DNA from: JANRIG01 sp033765235
Lineage (GTDB): Bacteria > Bacteroidota > Bacteroidia > Cytophagales > UBA9547
Direction of reading: 5' to 3'
DNA: 64,000 nucleotides
Assembly (NCBI GenBank): GCA_033765235.1
Contig: JANRIG010000035.1
Span: 1-64,000, forward strand
In this document: piece after piece, positions 41,758-51,387 of the stretch
Numbering within the stretch: the stretch's first letter is position 1
How the letters are laid out: each line of letters begins with the position of its first letter
Program-made: the position numbers and the translations under genes
The notes under the pieces: model-generated
Databases searched by the model: none
What the model saw: only the letters and a program-made list of their open reading frames with translations
Told to the model about the DNA's origin: nothing

Positions 41758-42429
41758 ATGAGACACGGAGTAAAAGACAATCACTTAAGCAGGACCTATG
41801 GCCATAGGCAAGCATTGCTTTCTAACATGGCTTCATCGCTTATCATACATAAGCGTATAGAGACTACTGTGGCTAAGGCTAAGGAACTTAGAAAATATGT
41901 AGAGCCCCTGATAACCAAGTCCAAAGACGATACTACACACTCGCGCAGGGTAGTATTTTCATACTTGCAAAACAAAGAATCAGTAAAAGAGCTGTTTGAC
42001 AATGTGGCTGAAAAAATAGCAGCACGCCCGGGCGGATATACCCGTATCATCAAAACTGGCGACAGGCTTGGCGATAAAGCTGAAATGTGCATTATGGAAC
42101 TGGTAGACTACAACTTGCTCTACACAGGCAGTGAAGCCAAACAAAACAAATCTGCTAAAACAAGGCGTAGCCGCAAACCCTCAAATGCACCTAAAGTGGA
42201 GGCACAATCTACAGACAATACAATATCATCATCTGCTGTAGTGGCAGAGACGGTGGTGGCTGAACCCACTCCCATTGTTGAGTCTAAAGTTACAGATGCA
42301 GTGCCTACGGCATCTGAAGTAGTAGCTGAAGTGGCAGATACAGAAGTAGCTGACGGCACAGTAGCAGAAGATAACAAAGTGGAGGATACTGCAGCAACAG
42401 ATACTAATGAAGATGCACCAAAAGCATAA
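41758..42429 (+). CDS. rplQ: 50S ribosomal protein L17 with long acidic C-terminal extension
   Basis: The first 120 or so residues are a normal L17 (MRHGVKDNHLSRTYGHRQAL and AEMCIMELVDYN). After a basic linker (KTRRSRKPSNAPK) comes a tail of about 80 residues made largely of A, V, E, T, D and S, for example EVADTEVADGTVAEDNKVED. The tail is low in complexity and probably disordered. It is the last gene of the operon, followed by a strong terminator. Confidence 0.93.
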   Translation: MRHGVKDNHLSRTYGHRQALLSNMASSLIIHKRIETTVAKAKELRKYVEPLITKSKDDTTHSRRVVFSYLQNKESVKELFDNVAEKIAARPGGYTRIIKTGDRLGDKAEMCIMELVDYNLLYTGSEAKQNKSAKTRRSRKPSNAPKVEAQSTDNTISSSAVVAETVVAEPTPIVESKVTDAVPTASEVVAEVADTEVADGTVAEDNKVEDTAATDTNEDAPKA

Positions 42430-42467
42430 TATTCATTTGTATAAATAAAATATTTTGTATTAGTTTG

Positions 42468-42497
42468 AAAAGGATTTGATATTCAAATCCTTTTTTT
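42468..42497 (+). terminator. Intrinsic terminator of the ribosomal operon
   Basis: AAAAGGATTTGA and TCAAATCCTTTT form a 12-bp stem with a TAT loop, ending in a run of seven T. It lies 38 bp after the rplQ stop and 19 bp before carA. Confidence 0.9.
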
Positions 42498-42515
42498 ATG
42501 CCCAAATTTTAACCT

Positions 42516-43622
42516 ATGCTATCGTACAAATTAAAAAATAAAGCTTTATTGATATTAGAAGACGGCTCAGTATATGAAGGATTTGCTGCAGGAGCCAAAG
42601 GTACTACCTCGGGTGAAATGTGCTTTAATACAGGCATGACCGGATATCAGGAAATATATACTGACCCTTCGTATTACGGGCAAATTATCATAAATACTAC
42701 AGCCCATATAGGCAACTATGGTGTGCTGGATGCCGAGCAGGAGTCGGGCGGGGTGCAATTCAGAGGTCTTGTATGTAACTATTATTCAGACATTTATTCC
42801 CGAAAAACCTCCAAAAACTCATTACAACAATATTTTGAGAATAACCATGTAGTGGCTATATCGGGTGTGGATACACGCAAATTAGTAAGGTATATCAGGA
42901 GTAAGGGTGCTATGAATGGTATTATTTCCAATGAAAATACAGATGTGGAATCACTAAAGCAAATGTTGAAAAACATACCTCAAATGGCCGGATTAGAACT
43001 GTCGTCGGAGGTGAGTACCAAACAACCCTATTTTGTAGGCTCAGCCTCAGCCAAATATAAGGTGGCGGTATTAGACCTTGGCGTGAAAAAAAGTATTTTA
43101 GCAAATTTTGAAATGCGCGATGTGTATTGCAAAGTATTTCCTGCCCGCACTACGTACAAAGAGATGAAAGAATGGTCTCCCAATGGTTATTTTATCTCAA
43201 ACGGTCCGGGAGACCCTGCTGTTACAGATTATGCCATAAACACAGTAAAAGATATATTGAGTGAAGATAATACCCTTTTTGGTATTTGCCTTGGGCATCA
43301 GATATTGGCAGAAGCAAATGGTATATCTACTTTTAAAATGCATAATGGCCACCGCGGGCTCAACCATCCTGTGAAAAATTTGATGACAGGCAAGTCTGAA
43401 ATCACTTCTCAAAATCATGGCTTTGCAGTAAAGGCAGAGGCTATTGATGCAAATGATGAGGTAATATTGACCCATATAAACCTGAATGATGGCACTGTAG
43501 AAGGCATAAAACTGAAAAACAAAAAAGCATTTTCGGTACAGTATCACCCGGAGGCAGGACCGGGACCTCATGACTCGCGCTACCTTTTTGATGATTTTGT
43601 GGCTACATTTGCGCTAAAATAA
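42516..43622 (+). CDS. carA: Carbamoyl-phosphate synthase small subunit
   Basis: CarA releases ammonia from glutamine for carbamoyl phosphate synthesis (pyrimidines and arginine). The 368-residue protein has the N-terminal CPSase domain (EDGSVYEGFAAGAKGTTSGE) and a class I glutamine amidotransferase with C258 (FGICLGHQ), H344 and E346 (QYHPEAGPGP). carB is not in the window. Its position after rplQ is common in Bacteroidota; a terminator lies between, so it needs its own promoter or read-through. Confidence 0.95.
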   Translation: MLSYKLKNKALLILEDGSVYEGFAAGAKGTTSGEMCFNTGMTGYQEIYTDPSYYGQIIINTTAHIGNYGVLDAEQESGGVQFRGLVCNYYSDIYSRKTSKNSLQQYFENNHVVAISGVDTRKLVRYIRSKGAMNGIISNENTDVESLKQMLKNIPQMAGLELSSEVSTKQPYFVGSASAKYKVAVLDLGVKKSILANFEMRDVYCKVFPARTTYKEMKEWSPNGYFISNGPGDPAVTDYAINTVKDILSEDNTLFGICLGHQILAEANGISTFKMHNGHRGLNHPVKNLMTGKSEITSQNHGFAVKAEAIDANDEVILTHINLNDGTVEGIKLKNKKAFSVQYHPEAGPGPHDSRYLFDDFVATFALK

Positions 43623-43765
43623 TGAATAGAATTGACTGTAAGTCATTCCTATATTGTATAAAAGTTGCCTTGTGAGAGTATGTTCATGCTCATCCGTTTA
43701 GAAATTCATATTAAAAATGCATATTTTGCACGCTTTATATAATTGTACAATATTTTTGAATATAA

Positions 43766-44842
43766 ATGAGATTGACTACAATTATCATATTATTATTTAG
43801 TATTAATTTATTATTAGCCGGGAACCAACCATATACCTTGGGTCTCAACCTACATCAAGGCATGATACTCAACCATGCAGATGCACGCAGAGGGCTGGGC
43901 ACTGGTATATCGCTGGGTACCATGTACATAGCAGAAGCATCCATACATTTTCATACACTGGGCACTCGCGCTTGGCACAAGTACTTGGGCTACCCGCGTT
44001 GGGGTATGTCTGCTATGATTATTAACACAGGCAATACCAAATTTGGAGGCACAGGATATGCATGGCTCATCTATAAATCACTCCGACTTGTAGATAGCAG
44101 ATACATAGACATGACTTTTAGAATTGGCGGCGGATTGTGCACATTTTCAGATCCTTACCACGAAGTATCAAACCCGACCAACCTATGGATAAGCGCACCG
44201 GTGAATGCATCGCTCAATGCCCAGATAGAAGTAGCTGCAAACATTCATCCCAAGGCAAAAATATTAGTACATGGCGCATTTATACACTTTTCCAATGGTG
44301 CCATAGCCATGCCCAACTTGGGAATCAACTTTGCTACCGTAGGTATAGGGGTGAAATATACTCCTCATCCTGAGCGCATTGTATATAGAACAGATACTAA
44401 TTTCAGTATCACAAAACGAAACTTTTTACACCTTACTGCAGCCATAGGATATAGAGTGCTGCCTGACTACGGCACTACCTACTTTCCTATATACACCCTC
44501 GGCATCATGTATGGCAGGCGGTGCGGCACGGTATCTAAGATTAATGTAGGCTTAGACTATTTTAGAGACTTATCGCTTTTGGATGACAATTACAATGTGG
44601 CAAACAAGGTGGATATCAGCAGAGTAGGACTATTCTTTGGGTACGAAGCCATGTTTGGTAAGCTGAGTTTTCCGTTTGGAATGGGATATTATTTATACAA
44701 AAAAACAAGCCGCGATGCTGATTTTTACATCAAAGTGGGGCTCAGATACCATTATTTCAAAAATTTGTTCGCCCAAATAAACCTCAAAACCCATTGGGGA
44801 CAAGCCGATAACATAGAATGGACATTTGGTTACAGTTTATAA
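43766..44842 (+). CDS. Acyloxyacyl hydrolase / PagL-like lipid A 3-O-deacylase
   Basis: The 358-residue protein has a signal peptide (MRLTTIIILLFSINLLLAG) and alternating beta-strand sequence of an outer-membrane barrel. The motif AFIHFSNGAIAMPNLGIN (H174 and S176) is the PagL catalytic motif H-x-S-N-x-x-x-x-x-P-N-x-G-x-N. Such enzymes remove an acyl chain from lipid A. A second half, from about 215, adds further strands. It is a single gene; TATTTTTG at 43751-43758 could be its -7 box, which would make the transcript almost leaderless. Confidence 0.8.
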   Translation: MRLTTIIILLFSINLLLAGNQPYTLGLNLHQGMILNHADARRGLGTGISLGTMYIAEASIHFHTLGTRAWHKYLGYPRWGMSAMIINTGNTKFGGTGYAWLIYKSLRLVDSRYIDMTFRIGGGLCTFSDPYHEVSNPTNLWISAPVNASLNAQIEVAANIHPKAKILVHGAFIHFSNGAIAMPNLGINFATVGIGVKYTPHPERIVYRTDTNFSITKRNFLHLTAAIGYRVLPDYGTTYFPIYTLGIMYGRRCGTVSKINVGLDYFRDLSLLDDNYNVANKVDISRVGLFFGYEAMFGKLSFPFGMGYYLYKKTSRDADFYIKVGLRYHYFKNLFAQINLKTHWGQADNIEWTFGYSL

Positions 44843-45002
44843 ACATATATGAGTATATATTACTATTATATTTTGCGCAATATTTATACTTATATGTATC
44901 ATTTTCACTATTTTTTATTATATTATTTTAAAAAATTGACTTATAGTTATGTTTATTTATTAAAATTTACTATAATTGATAAAAAATTAACCTTATCTAC
45001 AT

Positions 45003-46472
45003 ATGAGTAGCGAATATATTCATAACCATTTTGCAGAATATGCTATGGAAAGCCATTTTTTAGATGAAGTATTCGATAAAAACAAAAAAGTACAACCTCA
45101 TTATGAACATATTATTAAATATTTTAACGAAATATCATTGCCGGATTTCAAAAATATCAATGAATACAGCAAAATGACCTTTTACAATCAGGGCATTACC
45201 TTTGCTGTATATTCTGACAAGGAGCGTGGCGTAGAGCGCATATTCCCATTTGATCTTATACCCCGAATAATTCCAAATTCTGAATGGAATATGCTGGAGA
45301 AAGGGGTTATTCAGCGCAACATAGCCATCAATATGTTTCTTTGGGATGTGTACCATGACCGTAAAATCATACAAGACAAAATAGTGCCGGAATCATTGCT
45401 GGCTACATCGCCCAACTATTTTAAACAAATGATGGGAGTGAATCCAATAGGCAAAATATATACTCACGTATCCGGCACAGACCTAATAAAACACAAAGAT
45501 GGTAAATATTATGTATTGGAAGATAATGTGCGTGTGCCATCGGGTGTAAGCTATGTACTATCCAACCGTGATGCCATCAAAAAAACATTTCCCAATCTTT
45601 TGCTCAAGCACAATGTGTGCTCAGTACAAGAATACCCTATAGAGCTGCTCAAGGTGATGAAGTCTGTAGCCCCTGAGTCTGCAAATGACCCTGAGTGTGT
45701 GGTGCTTACCCCGGGTGTGTACAACTCTGCATATTTTGAGCACTCCTTTTTGGCACTCAATATGGGTATACCTTTAGTAGAAGGCAGAGACCTGTTTGTA
45801 GAAAAAAACTTTGTGTATATGAAAACACTCTATGGACCCAAAAGAGTAGATGTAATATACAGAAGGATAGACGACTTATACATAGACCCACTGGCCTTTA
45901 ATCCTGACTCTGTGTTAGGAATACCCGGCATCATGAAAGCATATACCGAAGGCAATGTCACATTATTAAATGCTCCGGGCACAGGTGCAGCAGATGACAA
46001 AGCAATATACACCTATGTGCCCGATATGATAAAGTACTATCTTGCCGAAGAGCCTATACTTAATAATGTGCATACTTACAGGTGTGAATTAGATGCAGAC
46101 TTGAAATATGTGATGGAAAATATGGAACAACTCGTCATAAAACCTGTAGATGAGTCTGGAGGATACGGAATATTGGTAGGGAGCAAAGCTAATAAAGAAG
46201 AAATGGAAAATTATAAAATAAAAATAAAAGCAAATCCTCGCAAATACATAGCCCAGCCTATTATGTCGCTCAGTGTGCACAGCACATATATAGAAGAAGC
46301 AGATACATTTGAGCAGAGACACATAGACTTGCGCACCTATTGCCTTATGGGCAAAAATAAGCAATATTTGCTCAAAGGCGGTCTTACCAGAGTGGCATTG
46401 AAAAGAGGAAGCCTGATAGTAAACTCATCGCAGGGTGGGGGATCAAAAGATACATGGGTCATGCATGAATAG
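45003..46472 (+). CDS. Circularly permuted type 2 ATP-grasp protein
   Basis: The 489-residue protein matches the DUF404/DUF407 group: FNPDSVLGIPGIMKAYTEGN, VTLLNAPGTGAADDKAIYTY and VIKPVDESGGYGILVG (nucleotide-binding glycine loop), and the end SLIVNSSQGGGSKDTWVM. ATP-grasp enzymes join a carboxylate to an amine through an acyl phosphate. In many genomes this protein is encoded with an alpha-E protein and a transglutaminase-like protease, suggesting synthesis or attachment of a peptide. Here the alpha-E gene follows after 76 bp, but no transglutaminase is present. The substrate is unknown. Confidence 0.85.
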   Translation: MSSEYIHNHFAEYAMESHFLDEVFDKNKKVQPHYEHIIKYFNEISLPDFKNINEYSKMTFYNQGITFAVYSDKERGVERIFPFDLIPRIIPNSEWNMLEKGVIQRNIAINMFLWDVYHDRKIIQDKIVPESLLATSPNYFKQMMGVNPIGKIYTHVSGTDLIKHKDGKYYVLEDNVRVPSGVSYVLSNRDAIKKTFPNLLLKHNVCSVQEYPIELLKVMKSVAPESANDPECVVLTPGVYNSAYFEHSFLALNMGIPLVEGRDLFVEKNFVYMKTLYGPKRVDVIYRRIDDLYIDPLAFNPDSVLGIPGIMKAYTEGNVTLLNAPGTGAADDKAIYTYVPDMIKYYLAEEPILNNVHTYRCELDADLKYVMENMEQLVIKPVDESGGYGILVGSKANKEEMENYKIKIKANPRKYIAQPIMSLSVHSTYIEEADTFEQRHIDLRTYCLMGKNKQYLLKGGLTRVALKRGSLIVNSSQGGGSKDTWVMHE

Positions 46473-46548
46473 GTACTAATTTAGATGTTAATAGAAAAAT
46501 TATAAAAAGTTTTATAAAATCATAAATCATAAATCTTTATCACCCACT

Positions 46549-47493
46549 ATGTTGGCACGAATAGCAAATAGTCTTTTTTGGATGGCTCGATATCTTGAGC
46601 GCAGCGAGCACTTGGCTCGATATGCCAAAGTGCACCAGTTTTCTGCCATAGATGCTCCGGAGGCTCAAAATAAAGAAGACTTGCTCATGTCTATCCTCAA
46701 AAATGCAGGTATGAACTACCTATACCAAAAAGATATAGGTAATGTAAATGAAATGGATGTAATATATTATGTACTGCTCAACCTCAAAAACCCTTACAAC
46801 ATCATATCATCGGTGAGCAGTGCCCGAGAAAATGCGCGCGGAGCGCGTGATTCTATCACCACAGAAGTATGGGAAGCCATCAATATGTACTACCATTACA
46901 TCAATAATATAGCCCAAATACCCTTTGACACAGACGATACTTATGAGGTTACCCACCACATATTCACCCACTGTGCACATATCAAAGGGTTGATAGACAA
47001 TACATTGATACACAACGATGCGTGGCATCTTATAAGCATGGGTCTGCACCTGGAGCGCGCCACACAGATATGCCGTATCATCATTACCAAAACCGATGAC
47101 ATAGCCAATGTGCCTGAAAATGAGCTTAATGAGTCAATCCAAAACTATCACTGGAGTACTATGCTTAAGTGTGCAGAGTCTTTTGACATGTGCAACCGCA
47201 CCTACCGAGCTACTCCCAGCAGGAGCAATGCTTTAGAATTTCTATTGCTCAACCAAAAATTTCCCAAATCACTCACATTCAACCTCGATAAGGCATACAA
47301 CCATATGACCAAAATTGCAATTACCAAAAAATCAAAAGACGACTTCATCTTTGAAATGGGCAAACTGGTGTATACATTCAAGTTTTTGAAGATAGAAGAA
47401 ATTGACGAAAATATACATGTCTACCTCAATGCTACACTCGACAAAATGTATGAAATAGCATATAGGTTCGAAAAAAGCTATCTAAACTATTGA
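46549..47493 (+). CDS. Alpha-E domain protein (DUF403)
   Basis: The 314-residue protein starts MLARIANSLFWMARYLERSE, the signature of the alpha-E family, and has VSSARENARGARDSITTEVW and GLHLERATQICRIIITKTDD. It is nearly all helical. Its function is unknown, but it is a regular partner of the circularly permuted ATP-grasp protein encoded directly upstream, so the two probably form one functional unit. Confidence 0.88.
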   Translation: MLARIANSLFWMARYLERSEHLARYAKVHQFSAIDAPEAQNKEDLLMSILKNAGMNYLYQKDIGNVNEMDVIYYVLLNLKNPYNIISSVSSARENARGARDSITTEVWEAINMYYHYINNIAQIPFDTDDTYEVTHHIFTHCAHIKGLIDNTLIHNDAWHLISMGLHLERATQICRIIITKTDDIANVPENELNESIQNYHWSTMLKCAESFDMCNRTYRATPSRSNALEFLLLNQKFPKSLTFNLDKAYNHMTKIAITKKSKDDFIFEMGKLVYTFKFLKIEEIDENIHVYLNATLDKMYEIAYRFEKSYLNY

Positions 47494-47520
47494 ATATATT
47501 GGTATTAAACAGTAATATGA

Positions 47521-47790
47521 TTATTGCTCAAATGACTGCTTTTTTGCCAATCCGGCATATTTTTTGTTGAATTTGTCCACTCTGCCTGCAGTATCGAGGA
47601 ATACCTTTTTGCCTGTGTAGAATGGGTGCGATGCCGATGACACCTCCACTTTGATAAGCGGATATGTTTTGCCATCAGTCCATTTGATAGTTTCTTTTGA
47701 TGACATGGTAGATTTGGTAAGAAACTTAAAATCTGCCTGCATATCTTGAAATACTACAAATTCGTATTTGGGATGAATATTTTTTTTCAT
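47521..47790 (-). CDS. rpmE2: 50S ribosomal protein L31, type B
   Basis: The 89-residue protein has MKKNIHPKYEFVVFQDMQAD and SSASHPFYTGKKVFLDTAGR. The zinc-binding cysteines of type A L31 are missing, and an insertion is present, which defines type B. It is monocistronic and has its own promoter. Confidence 0.94.
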   Translation of the reverse strand: MKKNIHPKYEFVVFQDMQADFKFLTKSTMSSKETIKWTDGKTYPLIKVEVSSASHPFYTGKKVFLDTAGRVDKFNKKYAGLAKKQSFEQ

Positions 47791-47837
47791 ATTTGTAAAC
47801 GGTCTTTGTCGGTTACACTAATTATTTTTTCGGGCTG

Positions 47838-47867
47838 CAAAGTTACTATTAATTTTATGAATACAAA
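47838..47867 (-). promoter_or_regulatory. Predicted promoter of rpmE2
   Basis: On the minus strand TTTG, 18 nt and TAACTTTG are followed by CAGCCCG. The GCAGCCC start region is shared with the rpsH and rpsF promoters. Confidence 0.5.
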
Positions 47868-47884
47868 AAAGAAAATATAATATT

Positions 47885-48391
47885 TTGGATGCACAATTGA
47901 TACTAAGCCACCAGCAAGTGATACAAATATCGCAGCGTATGGCTTTCCAGATTTTTGAAAACCACTATCAAGAGCATGAAATGGTATTTGCAGGTATTGA
48001 AGACAAGGGTTATCTGTTTGCAGAAGCTATTTTGCAAGAATATAAAGCCATATCACCCAATACTAAGGTGGCACTCATCAATGTAACTCTTGATAAATTT
48101 TCACCTACCCAAAGCGATATATCTCTTGATTCAGACATATCAGCATTGCAAAACAAAGTAGTGGTGCTTTTTGACGACGTGCTCAACTCGGGTCGCACAT
48201 TGGCATACAGTATGAAACCGTTTTTAAACATACCTATCAAAAAACTACAAATTGCAGTACTAGTAGATCGTGGGCACAAGTCGTTCCCAGTGTCAGCAGA
48301 CTACACAGGTTATGAGCTTTCTACCACACTCAAAGAATATATTGAAGTAAAATTTGAAAATAAAAAAATTACAGGTGTATATTTGAACTGA
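47885..48391 (+). CDS. Phosphoribosyltransferase family protein (PyrR-like)
   Basis: The 168-residue protein has the type I PRTase signature KVVVLFDDVLNSGRTL (PRPP-binding loop, D97-D98 and S102-T105) and the layout of PyrR/uracil-type enzymes (VFAGIEDKGYLFAEAI in the first half, VLVDRGHKSFPVSADYTG in the second). The frame starts with TTG at 47885; no ATG lies nearby in frame, and homologues start shortly before the S-H-Q-Q-V segment. It may be a regulator or salvage enzyme; substrate not determinable. Confidence 0.78.
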   Translation: MDAQLILSHQQVIQISQRMAFQIFENHYQEHEMVFAGIEDKGYLFAEAILQEYKAISPNTKVALINVTLDKFSPTQSDISLDSDISALQNKVVVLFDDVLNSGRTLAYSMKPFLNIPIKKLQIAVLVDRGHKSFPVSADYTGYELSTTLKEYIEVKFENKKITGVYLN

Positions 48392-48434
48392 TTTTTATGC
48401 ATTTATATTTATATTTATATATCAATTATTAACC

Positions 48435-49133
48435 ATGAAAAATATAATCATCATAGCTGCTTTATTGTCAGGCAATATGTGCCTACTCTCTGCACAAAAT
48501 ACACTCACAGCCCAAGAAAAAAAAGATGGTTGGCAATTGCTATTTGACGGTACTACCACCCAAGGCTGGCACAACTACAGAAGCACCACCATTAACCCAC
48601 AATGGAAAGTAGTAGACGGAGCCCTCACCCTTACCGAGAAAAACGGGGGCGACATAGTGACTGCCGATGAATTTGAAAACTTTGAGCTGAAACTGGATTG
48701 GAAAATATCAGACTGTGGCAACTCAGGTTTGTTTTATGGAGTATTGGAAGACACTGCTTCATGGGCTTGGGCTGTGTATGCTACAGGTCCTGAAATGCAA
48801 ATATTAGATGATAAGTGCCACCCCGACAATAAGTTGGAAACTCACCGCGCCGGTGCCCTCTACGATATGCTGCCGTGCAGCAAAGCTACTGTGAAGCCTG
48901 CCGGACAGTGGAACGAAATTACCTTGAAAATAAACAAAGGCAAAGCCGAACATTGGCAAAATGGTACCAAAGTAGTAGAATATACCCTATGGACACCCGA
49001 ATGGGATGCCATGGTAGCCAAAAGCAAATTTAACGGTTGGAAAGGTTTTGGTAAGTACAAAAAAGGTAAAATTGCCCTTCAAGACCACGGCGATGTGGTA
49101 TCGTTTAGAAATATTAAGATAAGAAAGTTGTAA
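48435..49133 (+). CDS. Secreted DUF1080 (3-keto-disaccharide hydrolase) protein
   Basis: The 232-residue product has a signal peptide (MKNIIIIAALLSGNMCLLSA) and a single DUF1080 concanavalin-like beta-sandwich: GWQLLFDGTTTQGWHNYR, FENFELKLDWKIS, NSGLFYGVLE and GKIALQDHGDVVSFRNIKI. Members are abundant in Bacteroidota and have been linked to hydrolysis of 3-keto-glycosides. It is monocistronic and converges with lnt. Confidence 0.9.
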   Translation: MKNIIIIAALLSGNMCLLSAQNTLTAQEKKDGWQLLFDGTTTQGWHNYRSTTINPQWKVVDGALTLTEKNGGDIVTADEFENFELKLDWKISDCGNSGLFYGVLEDTASWAWAVYATGPEMQILDDKCHPDNKLETHRAGALYDMLPCSKATVKPAGQWNEITLKINKGKAEHWQNGTKVVEYTLWTPEWDAMVAKSKFNGWKGFGKYKKGKIALQDHGDVVSFRNIKIRKL

Positions 49134-49171
49134 TAAATATAGACATGCAGAACTTTACAAAGCAAGTGCTG

Positions 49172-50791
49172 TCATTTGCTTGCCTTAAATAATTTTTTTA
49201 CAAAAAATATTACCCCATTACTTCCGTACCCCACCAAGGCCAATAGCGATACTGCCAAACACACTACCCCAAGATAGTCGCCTGCAAGGCTGTATATAGT
49301 CTGATTATTATTAAGATACACCTCATTTTTGAGCACATCTTGCTTCCAATACTCCGATTTTTGTAATACATCGCCCCGCTGATTTATGAAGCAAGATATA
49401 CCTGTGTTGGCAGCCCTTGCTACTGATTTTCGGGTCTCAATGGCTCTTAGTTTGGCATACTCAAAGTGTTGCACATGTCCGGGTGTGTGCCCCCACCAGC
49501 CGTCGTTGGTAATGATGATGATAGCTTTGCCCCCATCTTTTACAGCACGACTCAGCAGTTCGCCATATATACTTTCATAACATATACATGGCACGTAAGA
49601 TTGCCCCTTGGAGGTTACAAATGTTGTCTTATCGTTGGTGCGCCCAAGGCTGCCTGTGATACCCCCCATATTGATGGCAAATGTTTCTAAAATTGGGAAT
49701 AAATGTAAAAAAGGCATTTGTTCCACTCCCGGCACCAGTTTGCACTTATGGTAATATTGATTTTTTTTCATAGGCTCCATGAGCACGGCAGTGTTAAAAT
49801 AGTCAAACCATCCGTAGCCTTGTATAAATCTGGAAGTCACTGTTTTGTCATACTCTGTAGTGTATATTTTGTAGGTGTCAGCACCAGTGAGAAGCACTGC
49901 ATCTTTGCCTCCTTTGCACATATTCCATAGTGTATCTATCACAGGCAAAGTGCTAAGCACATCTTCATCATATCCATGTGGGAGCGAGGTCTCTGGCCAT
50001 GCCACCAGCACAGTAGCGGAGTCTATTTTTGATTTTGACAAATTAATTAGCCGTTGCAATTGCACAGAATATGGTATAAACTCAGGGGTACCCGAAAATT
50101 TTTCCTTATACGGGTCAATATTAGGCTGCACTACTACCATATTGGCTTTAATGCCCTTGTCTGTATGGTTATAGTACATGAATAATGATATTACCACAGG
50201 TAATGTAAAAGCCATACCCGGGTATGCAAGGTGAATCGAAGATTTGTGTTGCAAATAATAGAATAATAAATAGTTGACTGTCAATATCCACACAGTACCT
50301 CCCATAGTGCCTGTGTACTCATACCATTGTGCCAATGGATGTGCCATAGCCAATACATTGCCGAGCGTGAGCCATGGCCAGCTAAGGTCCCAACGGTGGT
50401 GCAGGTATTCGTAGGCTGTCCAGAGCGATACAAATAATACAGCGGTAATAATATTTTTTAATTTTGACAATGCTTCATTTTTGAGCGAGGTATTACTAAT
50501 ATGGTAATAGAGCATGACAGGAATAGTCATAAAAAGTGAATTGAGGGTAAATGCCATGATGGCTCCTGACATGGTGCTATTCACAATCCACCAGGTAGTG
50601 GCCACATTCCATATCAAAAATATAAGATATAACCAGCACCAAAGTATTAATGCACGAAAACGTATATGCTTTTGCCTGAAATGCTCAACAAGCATAAGTA
50701 TAGGTACAAACCCAAAAAAAATACATACAGGATGCAGATACCACGCCAGCGAGAGCAATACAGCACTAAGAGCGGGTAATACGAATATCAA
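49172..50791 (-). CDS. lnt: Apolipoprotein N-acyltransferase
   Basis: Lnt adds the third acyl chain to the N-terminal cysteine of lipoproteins in the inner membrane. The 539-residue protein has about seven N-terminal membrane helices and a C-terminal nitrilase-like domain with the catalytic triad E267 (WPETSLPHG), K349 (YYHKCKLVPGVE) and C404 (CICYES). The first codon is TTG (50789-50791); no upstream ATG in frame was found. A last helix follows near residue 510. Confidence 0.92.
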   Translation of the reverse strand: MIFVLPALSAVLLSLAWYLHPVCIFFGFVPILMLVEHFRQKHIRFRALILWCWLYLIFLIWNVATTWWIVNSTMSGAIMAFTLNSLFMTIPVMLYYHISNTSLKNEALSKLKNIITAVLFVSLWTAYEYLHHRWDLSWPWLTLGNVLAMAHPLAQWYEYTGTMGGTVWILTVNYLLFYYLQHKSSIHLAYPGMAFTLPVVISLFMYYNHTDKGIKANMVVVQPNIDPYKEKFSGTPEFIPYSVQLQRLINLSKSKIDSATVLVAWPETSLPHGYDEDVLSTLPVIDTLWNMCKGGKDAVLLTGADTYKIYTTEYDKTVTSRFIQGYGWFDYFNTAVLMEPMKKNQYYHKCKLVPGVEQMPFLHLFPILETFAINMGGITGSLGRTNDKTTFVTSKGQSYVPCICYESIYGELLSRAVKDGGKAIIIITNDGWWGHTPGHVQHFEYAKLRAIETRKSVARAANTGISCFINQRGDVLQKSEYWKQDVLKNEVYLNNNQTIYSLAGDYLGVVCLAVSLLALVGYGSNGVIFFVKKLFKASK

Positions 50792-50845
50792 AATAATATA
50801 GGTGAAGTGAAAAATATAGGGTAGAAATTCTACCCTGATTGTGAA

Positions 50846-51235
50846 CTAGTTTTTTGACATGACAGCTCTCAAAAATGAAAGCATGTAGTGCTCAGACGAT
50901 GACACTGAGTCGTCAGACTCTATCACGTCAGTAAGGTCGCTGATGATGTCCATTTTCTGAAATTCTTCGAGCGGAAATTTCTTGTTCAGGTTATTGATGA
51001 TTTCTGTTTTTTCCTGATCTGTATGGTTTTTTATTTCTGCGAGTACCTCTTGCATGACCACCACATGGTTTAGATGAGCACCTTGGTAATACTCATCGAA
51101 CAACTTTTTTAGCTTTTTGGTGACTAATGCCAACTCTTCGTCGGTGGTTTCATTGTCAGAGTCGGCAATAGAAAGATATAGGTAGGCAATATAATGCTCA
51201 ACTTTCCAATTGTTAATTACAGATCCGTGATACAT
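50846..51235 (-). CDS. TerB-like helical protein
   Basis: The 129-residue acidic protein is predicted all-helical and has two similar acidic loops, IADSDNETTDEELALV and IESDDSVSSSEHYMLSFLRA, each followed by a helix. This is the TerB/DjlA-like metal-binding pattern (D-x-x-x-x-x-x-E). The family occurs with tellurite resistance and other stress systems, but none of their other genes is nearby. It is 54 bp upstream of lnt on the same strand. Function unknown. Confidence 0.65.
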   Translation of the reverse strand: MYHGSVINNWKVEHYIAYLYLSIADSDNETTDEELALVTKKLKKLFDEYYQGAHLNHVVVMQEVLAEIKNHTDQEKTEIINNLNKKFPLEEFQKMDIISDLTDVIESDDSVSSSEHYMLSFLRAVMSKN

Positions 51236-51387
51236 AAAATAAGGTTTTAAATTTTCTCAAAAGAAACTATTTTATTTCAATTTTCAATTATAAAGGCAAT
51301 ATTTTTTTAAAATGAAATATATTGGTTACTACCAAGCTATATAATCGCAAAAACTATTATATTACTAATTATAAAGTGTATGGGTAA

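Noticed and set aside
49134..49171. Terminator between the DUF1080 gene and lnt
   Set aside because: The best stem (GCAAG/CTTGC) has only five pairs and a long loop.
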